Assembly: GCA_963665215.2 (NCBI GenBank)
Contig: CAXXWW010000007.1
Span: 1 to 64,000, forward strand
Reading direction: 5' to 3'
Source: G963665215 sp963665215
Lineage (GTDB): Bacteria; Chloroflexota; Dehalococcoidia; Lucifugimonadales; CAUZJF01
Length of the DNA: 64,000 nucleotides
Below are positions 8,890 through 18,385 of this stretch, piece by piece. The stretch's first letter is position 1, and the number at the start of each line of letters is the position of its first letter. Below the pieces are notes generated by a model. The model was not told the DNA's origin, made no database searches, and saw only the letters and a list, made by a program, of their open reading frames with translations. A program made the position numbers and the translations under genes.

Positions 8890-10175
8890 TGTATAGACCG
8901 GGGACATAGCTTACACATGTTCGGGGACATGGTGGACACCATAATAGGCATGACTTCATTACAAGGAGGTGGTCATGCCATGGAAGGAGATGTCCGTTAT
9001 GTCTCAGAGGAGAGAGTTCGTGGAGCTGGCGCAGGCTGAAGGCACCAACAAAAGGGGCCTTTGCCGTCGCTTCGGGATCAGCCCTACGACTGGATACAAG
9101 TGGCTTGGGCGTTTCCGTGAAGGGAGCGAGGCAGGCCTGGTCGAGCTGCCGCGGCGGCCTCACTACTCGCCTGCACGTACCCCATCGCAGGTTGAGCAGG
9201 CGGTGCTGTCTGCCCGTGCGGCCCATCCGGCCTGGGGAGCTCGTAAGCTGCGACGGTGGCTTTTGGACCGCAGGGATGTGTTTGAGGCGGACATGCCGGC
9301 CCCCAGTACTATCACGGCGATCTTGCGTCGTCATGGCCGCATTGACCCCGCCGAGGGGCCCAAGCACCGTTCCTGGCAGCGATTTGAACACCAGGCACCC
9401 AACGACCTGTGGCAGATGGACTTCAAAGGCCACTTCCCCCTTACCCGAGGACGCTGCCACCCTCTGACTGTTCTGGACGATCACTCTCGGTTTGCCTTGG
9501 GGCTGCAGGCCTGCGGTAACGAGCAGGGAGAGATGGTGCAACAGCGCCTGACGGCTATCTTCCGGCGCTACGGCCTGCCCAACACAATGTTGATGGACAA
9601 TGGCTCCCCGTGGGGCCATGACCAAGACCACCCCTACACACCTTTTACAGTCTGGCTGCTGAGGTTGGGCATCGGAGTCAGTCATGGACGCCCTTATCAC
9701 CCTCAGACACAGGGAAAAGATGAGCGCTTCCACCGAACCATGACCGTTGAAGTGCTGCAGGGGAGCAGCTTCACTGATCTGGCGCACTGCCAGAGAGCCT
9801 TCGACCTGTGGCGGGACATCTACAACTTGGAGCGGCCCCATGACGCCCTTGACCTTGCTACTCCGGCCACCAAGTACCAAGTGAGCCAAAGACTGTTTCC
9901 CGAGGTCCTTCCACCCTTGGAGTACGAACCAACCGACCTGGTACGCCGTGTTCACGACAAAGGTAGGCTCCAGTTGTTTGGCCGTATCTTCAAGGTACCT
10001 AAGGCCTTCAAGGGCATGCCAGTGGCTATTCGGCCGACAACTGACGATGGAGTCTGGAACGTCTTCTTCGCCACTCATCAAATCGCCCAGCTTGACCTCA
10101 GGCACGATGCCTAACATACTCAAATGTGTCCACCATGTCTCCGAACACCCGTCCACCATGTGTCCGGTCCATACA
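8890..10175 (+). mobile_element. IS481-type insertion sequence
   Basis: A complete 1286-bp element. Imperfect ~50-bp terminal inverted repeats lie at 8890-8939 and 10126-10175; both begin tgtat(a/g)gaccgg and end acatggtggacac. A 6-bp direct repeat, ACCCCC, flanks it (8884-8889 and 10176-10181), although low complexity weakens that evidence. It carries one intact transposase gene. It sits between an SDR gene and the convergent SoxB-like gene and interrupts no recognisable gene. Confidence 0.85.
8975..10114 (+). CDS. IS481-type DDE transposase
   Basis: The start at ATG 8975 has AAGGAGG 5 bp upstream, giving 379 residues. The N-terminal winged HTH domain (about 15-60; GLCRRFGISPTTGYKWLGRF) is followed by an rve integrase core. 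Catalytic residues are visible: Asp in LWQMDFKGHF, Asp in LMDNGSPWG and Glu in GKDERFHRT. The conserved tail YNxxRPHxAL is present (YNLERPHDALD). No frameshift is seen, so the enzyme may be active. Confidence 0.93.
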   Translation: MPWKEMSVMSQRREFVELAQAEGTNKRGLCRRFGISPTTGYKWLGRFREGSEAGLVELPRRPHYSPARTPSQVEQAVLSARAAHPAWGARKLRRWLLDRRDVFEADMPAPSTITAILRRHGRIDPAEGPKHRSWQRFEHQAPNDLWQMDFKGHFPLTRGRCHPLTVLDDHSRFALGLQACGNEQGEMVQQRLTAIFRRYGLPNTMLMDNGSPWGHDQDHPYTPFTVWLLRLGIGVSHGRPYHPQTQGKDERFHRTMTVEVLQGSSFTDLAHCQRAFDLWRDIYNLERPHDALDLATPATKYQVSQRLFPEVLPPLEYEPTDLVRRVHDKGRLQLFGRIFKVPKAFKGMPVAIRPTTDDGVWNVFFATHQIAQLDLRHDA

Positions 10176-10229
10176 ACCCCCACCTGGGGGGGCGACGCCC
10201 CCTTACGAATCCCCCCGTCATTGATGCGG

Positions 10230-11447
10230 CTAGTGGATGGCGGCGGCGGTCGCCGACGCCCGCTCGTTCACCAGCTGGTCTCGGGCGAACCTTGAGAGGG
10301 CGAAGGGCTTGATCAGGGCTGGAGTGTTGCCGGTGGCAACCAGCTCCGCGATGCACTTGCCCGCGATTGGCGCGGCCTTGAATCCCCAGGTGCCCCAGCC
10401 ACAGTTGAGGACCAACCCGTCGGTCCCCTCGACGAGGCCCATGACCGGGGCGTAGTCGGGGGTCATGTCGCACAGCCCCGTCCACTGGCGCAGCACATTC
10501 ACGTCCCTCAGGCAGGGCAGCAGCTCAAGGACGATTACCGCGAGCTCCTCGAGCATAGTCAAGGTAGACCGCTGGCTGTACGTGGGGTAAGGATCGACCG
10601 GGCCGCCGATCACCACCTCGCCGCGGTCGGTCTGGTAGGCATAGGCGTGGAGGGAGGGGGAGGAGATAGTCTTGTCAAGAAAAGGCTTGAGCGGCTCTGT
10701 CACGAACGCCTGGAGGGGATAGGTCGTAATTGGGAGCTCCAGGCCTACCATCGCCGCGCCGGTGGAGCTCCAGCCGGCCGTGGCGCTCACGATGGTACCG
10801 GCCTCGATGTGGCCGGAGCTGGTGTCGACCCCCGTCACCCTGCCGTGGTCGCGGCTGATGCCGGTGACCTCGGTAAAGGGATGAATCTCGATCCCCATCT
10901 TGTCGGCGGCGCGGGCCAGGCCCCAGACCACGGCGTCGTGGCGAAGCACTCCCGCGGGGGGATGGTATAGCGCCGCAAGCACCGGAAATCGTTTGCCCAC
11001 GCGGAGGTCCAGAGGAGGTACCAGCTCCTTTATCTCCTCTGGGCCGATTATCCGGCTGTCGACCCCCAGCATCTGGTTGAACTCGGCGCGAAGACTCAGG
11101 CTGTAAATGTCGGAGTCGGTGTGCCCAAGGTCCAAGCGGCCCATCTGGGTGAACAGAAGATTGTACTCAAGCTCCCCTGCAAGGCCCTCGTATAGCCTCA
11201 GGCTCTCGCGGAAGAAGGGGATGCCCTCCGGAGTCAAGTAGTTGGCCCTGATAATGGCCGTGCTCCTGGCGCTGGCGCCTCCCCCGATGTAGCCCTTGTC
11301 CAGTACCGCCACGCTCCTGACACCCATCTTGCCCAGGTAGTACGCGGTGGACAGGCCGTGGACGCCGGCCCCGACGATGACCACGTCGTACCGCTCCCTT
11401 AGGGGGTGCTTACCCCACATCCGTGCCTTACGGAATAGCTGCAGCAC
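10230..11447 (-). CDS. soxB: SoxB/MgdA-type FAD-dependent oxidoreductase (sarcosine oxidase beta-like)
   Basis: A DAO-family flavoprotein of 405 residues. It starts at GTG 11447 with AGGAG 7 bp upstream. The dinucleotide-binding motif VVIVGAGVHGLSTAYYL is near residues 22-38; GGGASARSTAII follows, where the family's flavin attachment region lies; GWGTWGFKAAPIAG near the C-terminus closes the FAD fold. In heterotetrameric sarcosine oxidase or N-methylglutamate dehydrogenase the beta subunit holds the amine-oxidising flavin. It is the last gene of the D-A-G-B set, separated from the gamma-like gene by 248 bp of repeat-containing DNA, so it may have its own promoter. Confidence 0.85.
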   Translation of the reverse strand: MLQLFRKARMWGKHPLRERYDVVIVGAGVHGLSTAYYLGKMGVRSVAVLDKGYIGGGASARSTAIIRANYLTPEGIPFFRESLRLYEGLAGELEYNLLFTQMGRLDLGHTDSDIYSLSLRAEFNQMLGVDSRIIGPEEIKELVPPLDLRVGKRFPVLAALYHPPAGVLRHDAVVWGLARAADKMGIEIHPFTEVTGISRDHGRVTGVDTSSGHIEAGTIVSATAGWSSTGAAMVGLELPITTYPLQAFVTEPLKPFLDKTISSPSLHAYAYQTDRGEVVIGGPVDPYPTYSQRSTLTMLEELAVIVLELLPCLRDVNVLRQWTGLCDMTPDYAPVMGLVEGTDGLVLNCGWGTWGFKAAPIAGKCIAELVATGNTPALIKPFALSRFARDQLVNERASATAAAIH

Positions 11448-11695
11448 GTATCATCTCCTACCTGAAACATTCACCGTTGAGAGCGTTCAGTATCCGGGAA
11501 GCCATTGTCAATCTGGTAAACCCCGTTCCTCAGCACCTTACCGTTGGATTTCTGCCATTTTGTCCCGCCCGCCCACCGTTGGGGGTACAGGGAATTCCCC
11601 ATACCCCTTGCAAAGGCCCCCCCTCTGCACACCACATATTCCATCGGCCTTCCAGGCAAGAAAGGCGATCTCTCTGCTCCCCCCAATTACTGCGA
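11448..11695. other. Intergenic spacer with short dispersed repeat
   Basis: There is no convincing gene. It contains a dispersed intergenic motif (gggaattccccatacccc followed by ttgcaaagg, about 11592-11620) that recurs in degenerate form near 21160-21190. This breaks the close spacing of the sarcosine-oxidase-type operon. Confidence 0.5.
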
Positions 11696-12409
11696 TTATT
11701 GCGCCCGTAGGCTTTCCATCGCTTCCGTCCCGAAGGGCACGAGACCATACTCCTCTCCGGCTTCCATCAGCGCATCCCAGATGTACACGCCGTACTCCCG
11801 GCCGACGTAGAGGTCATAGCTGGTGAGACCCCCGAGGTCGCGGCGGAGCACAGTACCATGTATCTCCGCGACCTTCACCTGGGCACAGGTCATGTTGGGG
11901 AACTCCCTCGGAGAGATATTCAGCTCGGTGACGGAGGCAAGCAGCCGGTGGGACAAGGGACCGGTGACCTTCAACCCCGCCAGCGCGGAGGTGACATCGA
12001 CCGCGTGGGCGCAATCTTCCGGCGATAGGGCCAGAATGCCGGCGACCACAGGGGCCTGGCCTGGACCCGTCAAGACCAGGACCTCGTCGGCGGCCAGGCG
12101 AGCAAGGATCACGTCCATGGCCCCAGACTCGCCCTTTAGCTGATGGCGCGCCGCCTTCCCGATATCCAGCGTGCCCACGTCGGGCGCGGCTGCCTGCAGG
12201 AGTGAGGTAATATCTTCCCCGTGTAGAATCAGCTTTCCGACAGGGCTGACGTCGTGCAGGCCAACAGAGCTTCGTACCCGCTCCACCTCGGCCTCAACCG
12301 GCCCGTACCTGGCGGGACGTTGCCAGCCGTCGCTTTCCAGCATGACGGCGTCCAGGGCCACCTGCCTGTGGTGCATCGCGCTCAGGGCTATGGGGGTCAG
12401 GGTGGGCAT
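11696..12409 (-). CDS. soxG: SoxG/MgdD-like folate-binding (GcvT-fold) subunit
   Basis: A 237-residue protein starting 2 bp after the SoxA-like stop. It resembles one GcvT folate-binding domain: LHDVSPVGKLILHGEDI, GLKVTGPLSHRLLASVT, then YDLYVGREYGVYIWDALMEAG and VPFGTEAMESLRAQ. The same C-terminal pattern occurs in the adjacent alpha subunit (EYGEYLWDALMDAGEE), so the two share ancestry. In sarcosine oxidases and N-methylglutamate dehydrogenases the gamma subunit is of this superfamily and helps assemble the tetramer. Position and spacing support the call more than sequence does. Confidence 0.7.
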   Translation of the reverse strand: MPTLTPIALSAMHHRQVALDAVMLESDGWQRPARYGPVEAEVERVRSSVGLHDVSPVGKLILHGEDITSLLQAAAPDVGTLDIGKAARHQLKGESGAMDVILARLAADEVLVLTGPGQAPVVAGILALSPEDCAHAVDVTSALAGLKVTGPLSHRLLASVTELNISPREFPNMTCAQVKVAEIHGTVLRRDLGGLTSYDLYVGREYGVYIWDALMEAGEEYGLVPFGTEAMESLRAQ

Positions 12410-12411
12410 AG

Positions 12412-15354
12412 CTACTCTCGCAACCGCACGCCTTCTGGGTCGTAAACGGGCTCCAAGGTGACCTGAGCAGGGAGGGTACGGCCGTCCACGCGAATGTATA
12501 TCACCTCGCCCTCGTTTGCCAACTCGATGGGCACCCAGGCGAAACCAAACCCCTTACCCAGCGTTGGACTGAGCCGGGAGCTCGCGTGGACCCGCCCGAC
12601 GGGGGCTCGGCCAGCCACGACCGGGTCTCCGTCGTCTGGCACCAGGCCGTCGCGCATGACGAACCCGACCAGCTTGTTGCGCAGACCGCGCTCCTTCGCC
12701 ATTGCCAGGGCCCCCCTGCCGATGAAGTCCTCCTTGTCGAATCGCACCACCCAGTCCATGTCGCTGTTCAGGGGGTTGCTTACCATGTCGGTGTCATGGT
12801 TGGGGATGATGTGCTTTTTCTCGAGGCGAAGGATTCGCTGTGCCTCGGTGCCGAAGGGGGATATGCCGAACTCCTCTCCAGCGTCCATGAGCGCGTCCCA
12901 CAAGTACTCGCCGTACTCCGCCGGAAAGTGGACCTCCCACCCCGTCTCGCCCACGAAACCGATGCGCAGTAAGATGCTCGGCACTCCGGCCACGTCGCCC
13001 TGCGCAGACCTCATGTAGCGAAAGGCGTCCGGGGAGAGATCGACCCCGGTAAGCTTGCCAAGGGTCTCGCGGGCCCTTGGTCCGGCCACGTTGATGGCGG
13101 CGAGGCCCGAGGTCACGTTAGTCACGTGGGCGCACATCCCCGTTCCGGCCAGCCACCACTTGAACCACTCCTCGATCGTCTCCACCGCAGCGGTGGACGT
13201 GGTGACGAAGTAATGGTCCTCGGCCAGCCTGGTCACCGTGCCGTCGTCCAGTATCGTGCCGTTGTCGGCGCAGAGCAGTCCGTACCGGATGCGCCCCTGT
13301 CTCAGGCTGGCGAAGTGGTGGGTATACACCTTGCCCAGCAGTGCGGGGGCGTCACGCCCCCTGACGTCCAACTTGCCCAGGGTGCTCACGTCGATGATGC
13401 CCACCCGCTGGCGAACGGCCTGACATTCATCCTGCGGGGGGCCGTAGCTATAAGGGCGTTGCCACGGCCCGACGTCGACCATGTGTGCGCCAAGCTGCCG
13501 GTGCCGGCCATCGATGGAGGTGCGCTTGATGGGCATGTATGAGGGGCCCGCCAGAGCACCCAGGGGCACGGGCTGCAACGGCGGTCGCGCGGTGGTGACG
13601 CCAGCTTCGCCGATGCCCTTACCCGCCCGCTGGGCAGAGATGCCGACAAAGTGCTTCAGGCACATCTTGCCCTGGCACGGGCCCATCGTGGCGGTGGTAT
13701 ACCGCTTCAGCGTCTGTACGTCGTCGAAGCCTTCGTCTACAGCGTACGCAATGTCCTTAGCGGTGACGTCCTCGCAGAAACAGACGAACCGTTTCGCGCC
13801 CTGCCCCGGTTCCACCAGCATCGGCGCAATGCTGACCCCGCTCCTGTATGACGCCTCGGCCGCCGCCAGCTCACGCCGCAACCCGTCCGCCTCGCCGTTG
13901 ACCCCGGCGGCCGTGTGGCCGAGGCCCGCCGCAGCCTCCAACCCGGCCAGCCGGCCTTGAGCCATGGAAATAGCCAGGTCGTGAATACCGGTCACCTCCC
14001 CCGCGGCGAACATGTCGGAAGGGAGTTTCAGCGGAACGGTCTCGCCGAGGGCATCGTCGTAAGCTGGCTCACACCCCGCCTGGTAAAGGAGTGAATCGGC
14101 CGCCTGGAAGCCGCCGCTCACCGCTATGAGGTCGCAGTCGAACTGCCGCTCCTCGGTGGTGGGCTTGCCGTTCGCCTGTCGCGCCATCACGGCACCCACC
14201 ACCCTCTTGCCGCCTTCCGCACGCGTCAGGACGTGGGAGTCCAGGACCAGGACGCCACGAGACTGCAGGGTGGCCGCCGCCGCCAGCCGATGCGGGAAGC
14301 TGGGACGAGAGTCCGCCACCGCCACGATTCGCACTCCCGCCTCCAGCATGTCCAGGGCAACATCATAGCCCTGGTCGTTCGTAGTGGCCACGACGGCGCT
14401 GGAGCCCGGCTTAATGCCGTACAGATGTATCAGCCGTTGGATTCCAGTGCACAGCATGACGCCGGGAACGTCGTTTCTGTCAAAGGTCAGCGGGAGCTCG
14501 TAGGAGCCGGTGGCTATCACAATCCGCCGCGCCCTGAGCTTGATCATCCGGCTCTCACTAAGTACTCCCAGCAGATTGCCCTCGTAGTGTCCGAAGGCGG
14601 TGGCGTTGGGCAGAATGTCGATGCCCTCCATCGACCTCACCGACCGCTCAAGCTCCACGGCAAGCGCGTGCCCCTCCATGCTCGGGAAGTCCGGCAGGCC
14701 GCCATGCGTCCTGGTATCGAAGCGCAGGTGCCCTCCCAGCGTTGGCTGGTCGTCGATCAGCACCACCCGAGCGCCCGCACCAGCTGCGGCCAAGGCGGCC
14801 GAAATCCCCGATGGACCCGCTCCGACCACGGCCACGTCCGCATGTAGGTTCTCATGGTGGTAGCGCGAACCGGAGGCCGAGTCGACGTTCACCGAGCCCA
14901 GCCCGGCCATGCGCCGAATGATGGGGCTGGCCAATCGCCATAGGAGTCTGGGGCTATGGAACATCTTGTAGTAAAAGCCTACGGGCAGAAGGCGGTCGAA
15001 CCGATCGAGGATAGAGAGTAGGTCGTCGTCAAGAGAGGGCCAGGCGTTCTGATGGCGGACCTTCATCCCATTGCGCACCGGTTCTAGGCAGGCGCGGACG
15101 TTGGGCACGCCGTCAACGGTCACCATGCAGTTGGCGCACCGGCCAGCGACGCACAGCAGCCCCCGGCGGCGGTGGTATTTGAAGCTCCGGCTGAGGGTCC
15201 TGATGCCGACCGCGTGAAGAGCCGAGGCGATCGTATCGCCTCCGTTGGCCTTAATTGGCCAGCCGCCATACTCAAAGGCGACCACCCTGTTCCGGTCGAT
15301 CAACTGTGACTCGTGGGGCTCCAGCCGGCCCTCACGAGGGGAGTTCAGCATCAT
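12412..15354 (-). CDS. soxA: SoxA/MgdC-type alpha subunit of sarcosine oxidase-like dehydrogenase
   Basis: A 980-residue multidomain protein. Domains in order: an N-terminal 2Fe-2S-like domain with Cys in CVAGRCANCMV and VRAC (about 68-90); an NAD(P)/FAD Rossmann domain (VAVVGAGPSGISAALAAAG, about 173); a Cys-rich SoxA A3 domain (FVCFCEDVT, then CQGKMC); and GcvT plus GcvT-C folate domains (about 610-980; SGLAAINVAGPRARETL, ETGWEVHFPAEYGEYLW). The GcvT part traps the methyl-derived formaldehyde as methylene-tetrahydrofolate. Its start shares one base with the soxD stop (TGATG), a sign of coupled translation. Length matches the family. Confidence 0.93.
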   Translation of the reverse strand: MMLNSPREGRLEPHESQLIDRNRVVAFEYGGWPIKANGGDTIASALHAVGIRTLSRSFKYHRRRGLLCVAGRCANCMVTVDGVPNVRACLEPVRNGMKVRHQNAWPSLDDDLLSILDRFDRLLPVGFYYKMFHSPRLLWRLASPIIRRMAGLGSVNVDSASGSRYHHENLHADVAVVGAGPSGISAALAAAGAGARVVLIDDQPTLGGHLRFDTRTHGGLPDFPSMEGHALAVELERSVRSMEGIDILPNATAFGHYEGNLLGVLSESRMIKLRARRIVIATGSYELPLTFDRNDVPGVMLCTGIQRLIHLYGIKPGSSAVVATTNDQGYDVALDMLEAGVRIVAVADSRPSFPHRLAAAATLQSRGVLVLDSHVLTRAEGGKRVVGAVMARQANGKPTTEERQFDCDLIAVSGGFQAADSLLYQAGCEPAYDDALGETVPLKLPSDMFAAGEVTGIHDLAISMAQGRLAGLEAAAGLGHTAAGVNGEADGLRRELAAAEASYRSGVSIAPMLVEPGQGAKRFVCFCEDVTAKDIAYAVDEGFDDVQTLKRYTTATMGPCQGKMCLKHFVGISAQRAGKGIGEAGVTTARPPLQPVPLGALAGPSYMPIKRTSIDGRHRQLGAHMVDVGPWQRPYSYGPPQDECQAVRQRVGIIDVSTLGKLDVRGRDAPALLGKVYTHHFASLRQGRIRYGLLCADNGTILDDGTVTRLAEDHYFVTTSTAAVETIEEWFKWWLAGTGMCAHVTNVTSGLAAINVAGPRARETLGKLTGVDLSPDAFRYMRSAQGDVAGVPSILLRIGFVGETGWEVHFPAEYGEYLWDALMDAGEEFGISPFGTEAQRILRLEKKHIIPNHDTDMVSNPLNSDMDWVVRFDKEDFIGRGALAMAKERGLRNKLVGFVMRDGLVPDDGDPVVAGRAPVGRVHASSRLSPTLGKGFGFAWVPIELANEGEVIYIRVDGRTLPAQVTLEPVYDPEGVRLRE

Positions 15355-15614
15355 CAGTGAGTCTCCTTCGGCCAGGCGGTCTCGTGCACCTGGTTAGTCA
15401 CAGTGTCGCGGACCGCGACGAACCACTTGCGGCACCCGAAGGTGTGATACCACCACTCATGCTGCTCCCCCGCGACGTTGCGACGGAGGTAAAAGTACCT
15501 TGTCCACTCACGGTCGGAGGCGTCGGGGGCCGGCCGGGCCGTCACCTCGCCGCCGAACCGGAACTCGTATACGTCGCGGTTACCACAGTTGGGGCAATCT
15601 ATCAAAAAGGCCAT
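15354..15614 (-). CDS. soxD: SoxD/MgdB-type delta subunit
   Basis: An 86-residue protein with the family's N-terminal zinc site (LIDCPNCGNRDVYEF) and the conserved Trp/His/Cys block EWWYHTFGCRKWF. The delta subunit coordinates zinc and bridges the alpha and beta subunits in heterotetrameric sarcosine oxidase. It is first in the minus-strand set D-A-G-B, so the operon promoter probably lies in the 255 bp upstream (15615-15869). The stop overlaps the soxA start by one base. Confidence 0.92.
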   Translation of the reverse strand: MAFLIDCPNCGNRDVYEFRFGGEVTARPAPDASDREWTRYFYLRRNVAGEQHEWWYHTFGCRKWFVAVRDTVTNQVHETAWPKETH

Positions 15615-15869
15615 TGTGTTCCAGCCTCAACGCTTCCAAACAATTGTCCCGTGGCACAACACCTGCAGTCGGTGGTTGATGATTTCGTGGGTCGCAGGAT
15701 ACCATGGATTATAGGTCTCAAGTGCCAAACGATGCTCCTAATCGCACCGATTGCTGCCTGTCCCAACCCCGCCAGCTTCTTCGCCCGGACTTGTCGGGAC
15801 TCAGAATGACATTAACCCTTGATGTGCGCAACATTACCTGTGGCCGTTCCCGGCATTCGCTGAGGGCGT

Positions 15870-16307
15870 TCAGGAGGCTACGCGCATCTTGCGGAAGGAG
15901 TTCTTGACAGCGATCTTACCGTCGCGGAATGTAAAGATGTCGCACCCTCTGACCTCGATATGCTCTCCAGTTTTGCCAGTGGCGGTGAAGGTCCACTCAG
16001 ACACCCCGCGGTCGCCGGCGACGAAGTGGCTGGCGTCGCCCCATTGGCCGTCGGGGAAGGCGTCCAATACGGCCTGGAAGCCGGCCCGCACCTGGTCGCG
16101 CCCTTCGTGGCGGGTCCCGTCGATGCCAGGACCAGCCGAGAGCTGGAACACGCACTCGTCGGCCATGAACGACATCAGAGCGTCGATATCATGATCGCAC
16201 CACGCGTCGGCAAAAGCCTGCAGAAACTCAGCGGTCACCTCACCGGTAGCTTGCACCGTCTTGCTAGCTCCTCCTTCAGACTCCCGTCCGTGTCTCTGAC
16301 ACTGCAA
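15870..16307 (-). CDS. SnoaL-like/NTF2-fold protein
   Basis: A 145-residue frame; the conserved fold begins at about residue 22 (EVTAEFLQAFADAWCDHDIDALMSFM) and ends with FRDGKIAVKNSFRK, typical of SnoaL-like polyketide-cyclase/limonene-hydrolase-fold proteins. An in-frame GTG at 16256, 13 bp after GGAGG, is an alternative start giving 128 residues and fits the family better. The fold serves many small-molecule enzymes and binding proteins; no substrate can be inferred. It lies upstream of soxD on the same strand, separated by 255 bp. Confidence 0.75.
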   Translation of the reverse strand: MQCQRHGRESEGGASKTVQATGEVTAEFLQAFADAWCDHDIDALMSFMADECVFQLSAGPGIDGTRHEGRDQVRAGFQAVLDAFPDGQWGDASHFVAGDRGVSEWTFTATGKTGEHIEVRGCDIFTFRDGKIAVKNSFRKMRVAS

Positions 16308-16308
16308 T

Positions 16309-16824
16309 TTACCACGTGGTCGGGACCGGTAGTAAGAATCTTCCCTGTATGGGGGTGAATGAAGTTGCGCTCTGAACCAGGGAAGAGGCAGTTAGACCCG
16401 GAACTCCATATACATGTACAGATATTTCGTTTTCGTCCAGCAGCTTTTGGACTACTGATGCAAAATCCCCATCACCTGATGCCAGCACAACCACATCCGC
16501 CTTCCTGGCATATTCGACCATATCTAGCGCAATACCAACGTCCCAGTCTCCTTTTGCAGACCCGTCTCCACGTTGGATGAACGGCTTGAGCTTCACCTCA
16601 AATCCAATCGTCCTGAGTATGTTCTGGAACTGTATTTGTTTCTGATCACCGCGATCAATTGCATAGGCTATGGCTTTGACTAATTTCCTACTTGAGGTAA
16701 CGTCCTTCATGAAGACGCTATAATCAAAGTGGGAGCCGTACTTATCCTTTACCGTGTAGTATATGTTCTGAACGTCTACAAATACGGCCACCTTTTCCAT
16801 ATCGTAGTCTGAAATCGATGTCAT
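16309..16824 (-). CDS. NYN domain protein (LabA/DUF88-like)
   Basis: NYN domains are PIN-like metal-dependent RNases. This 171-residue protein has the conserved Asp in VAVFVDVQNIYY, the central GDWDVGIALDM pair of acids and the SGDGDFASVV motif, so the metal site looks intact. ATG 16824 is chosen because the fold begins 12 residues later; an in-frame upstream ATG at 16911 would add 29 basic, non-conserved residues. No clear ribosome site precedes either. It is more AT-rich than its neighbours. It sits 1 bp from the SnoaL-like frame. Confidence 0.85.
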   Translation of the reverse strand: MTSISDYDMEKVAVFVDVQNIYYTVKDKYGSHFDYSVFMKDVTSSRKLVKAIAYAIDRGDQKQIQFQNILRTIGFEVKLKPFIQRGDGSAKGDWDVGIALDMVEYARKADVVVLASGDGDFASVVQKLLDENEISVHVYGVPGLTASSLVQSATSFTPIQGRFLLPVPTTW

Positions 16825-16936
16825 CTGAGTTCTATAGCGCGGCCGTCTCTCAGCGCTCGTGATCCCTCTCCTCATCGCGAGTAAGACCGAAGTCACCAGC
16901 TGCCATCCCACGGAGCTACGGATATTGGAACAACTC

Positions 16937-17137
16937 CTAGGGTGTCAGTCCCGCCCTCCTTATTAGGGCCCGCAGCGTGCCTCGAGCCACTTCCCGGTGA
17001 TCAGGCACGGACAGTGTTGCGGGATTCCCCGGCTTCACGAGGATGATGTGGCTCCCTCGCTGCCTCGCGACCTGCCATCCAAGGTCCTCGAACCTCTGGA
17101 CGAGCTCGCGTCCACTTACCAGAGGCAGCGAGGTCAT
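16937..17137 (-). CDS. hicA: HicA-type mRNA interferase toxin
   Basis: A 66-residue HicA toxin with a dsRBD-like fold. The start is the ATG that shares one base with the hicB stop (TGATG). The sequence shows the SGRELVQRFEDLGW opening, the QRGSHIIL motif with the catalytic His, and VPDHREVARGTLRALIRRAGL at the end. HicA cleaves mRNA until bound by HicB. The order here is hicB then hicA, the reverse of the most common order but well known. Translational coupling is evident. Confidence 0.9.
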   Translation of the reverse strand: MTSLPLVSGRELVQRFEDLGWQVARQRGSHIILVKPGNPATLSVPDHREVARGTLRALIRRAGLTP

Positions 17138-17343
17138 CAGACAATAACTTCCACGTCGTGTATGGTCACCGAGAGCGGCATGCCGCGCTCGGCCCTGACC
17201 TCCAGGCACTGTCGAATAGCATCCGCGATGTTTTCGAGAGCCTCTTGCTCAGTCTTACCCTGGCTGATGCACCCGGGTATCGCCGGGCACTCGGCCACGT
17301 AGACCCCATCTTCGTCTCGGTCAATAGTGACAACGAATTTCAT
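17137..17343 (-). CDS. hicB: HicB-type antitoxin
   Basis: A 68-residue HicB antitoxin with a partial RNase-H-like fold: FVVTIDRDEDGVYVAECPAIPGC, then GKTEQEALENIADAI. It lacks a clear C-terminal DNA-binding domain, so autoregulation may need another factor. Its ATG overlaps the stop of the upstream gene by four bases (ATGA) and its stop overlaps hicA by one, making a tight three-gene transcript. Confidence 0.9.
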   Translation of the reverse strand: MKFVVTIDRDEDGVYVAECPAIPGCISQGKTEQEALENIADAIRQCLEVRAERGMPLSVTIHDVEVIV

Positions 17344-17967
17344 TTCTTTCTGACTCCTGGGGCATCCGCATCCTGTCGTTGGCCGGAGTCGATCGACGCC
17401 ATCATCGACCAGAGTTTCTTAGGCTCCGCCTCAAAGTATTCCTCCACTCGATGCCAATCGGGTCCGCGCTTCGCCACATAGTAATACTCCCCTCCCGAGT
17501 ACAGCCAAATCTCACGCAACGTCTTATTTCTAAGACCATTGAGGGGTTTATCGGCGCGCACTTGCCCAACCTCGACTGCGACCACTACAGGGTAACCATA
17601 CCCTGTGTCGGACCTGCTCGAATCAGAGACCTTGGCCAGACCCACATCAGCCCGACCAGCTTGGTACTGGGGTTCACCCATGACTATGTACCCGCTGTTG
17701 AGCCGCCTTCCATATTTCCGATACAGATCTCCTGCCATAGCCAGACATTCCTCGTAAGCGCCGTGGAATTCGCCCAGCAGTCTCTTTCCTCTCCTCAGGA
17801 GGGACCGCTTCCCTCGCAGACGCCAGCAGTGGCCTTTCCGCAAGGGTCAAGGCGTCTGACTCGAAGAATGAGTGCACCACATCAAACCACCTTACCAACC
17901 CGTTGTGGTACCCAACATCATCGTTCGGGTCGCGTATGTGCCTTAATTCACTCTTGCTTAGGTTCAT
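17340..17967 (-). pseudogene. Frameshifted gene upstream of hicBA, possible PD-(D/E)XK-like protein
   Basis: Two overlapping minus-strand frames read as one protein. The first starts at ATG 17967 (NLSKSELRHIRDPNDDVGYH) and is sound to about EEERK. The second carries on from RLLGEFHGAYEEC to the stop at 17340. A one-base shift in a purine-rich stretch near 17775-17790 would join them, giving ~205 residues. The second half shows GRADVGLA, then VVVAVEVGQVRADKPLNGL, spaced like the Asp and ExG/K strands of PD-(D/E)XK nucleases. This resemblance is weak. The ATGA overlap with hicB ties it to the toxin-antitoxin operon. Confidence 0.5.
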
Positions 17968-18385
17968 TACTTGTAACCTTGGGGGTCCAACGAGGAGCTT
18001 GAATCTAGGCCGCGGTGGTCGCCACGAGACCCCCTAGAACATCGTAAGGTACCTGTCCAACTCCCACCGGCTAACCTGACCGTGGTACTCCTTCCACTCC
18101 GCCTCTTTCAAGCGTATGAACTCGTCGTATATGACGCCGAGCGCTCCCTGGACCACCTCGTCCCGCCGAAGCTCCCCCAGCGCCTCCGCCAGACTCTGCG
18201 GCAGGAGGCGGATGCCCCTGCGCTGGATCTCCTCCAGGCCGAGGTCGTACAGATTGCCCAGGTTGGCCTTGCCGGGGTCGAGCTTGTTGCGCACGCCGTC
18301 CAGCCCCGCCGCGACTTATGCGGCCAGGGCTAAGCCCGAATCCACCGAAGGAGGGCGTCGGGTTAGCGTCCTGAGGCGGCAAGAA

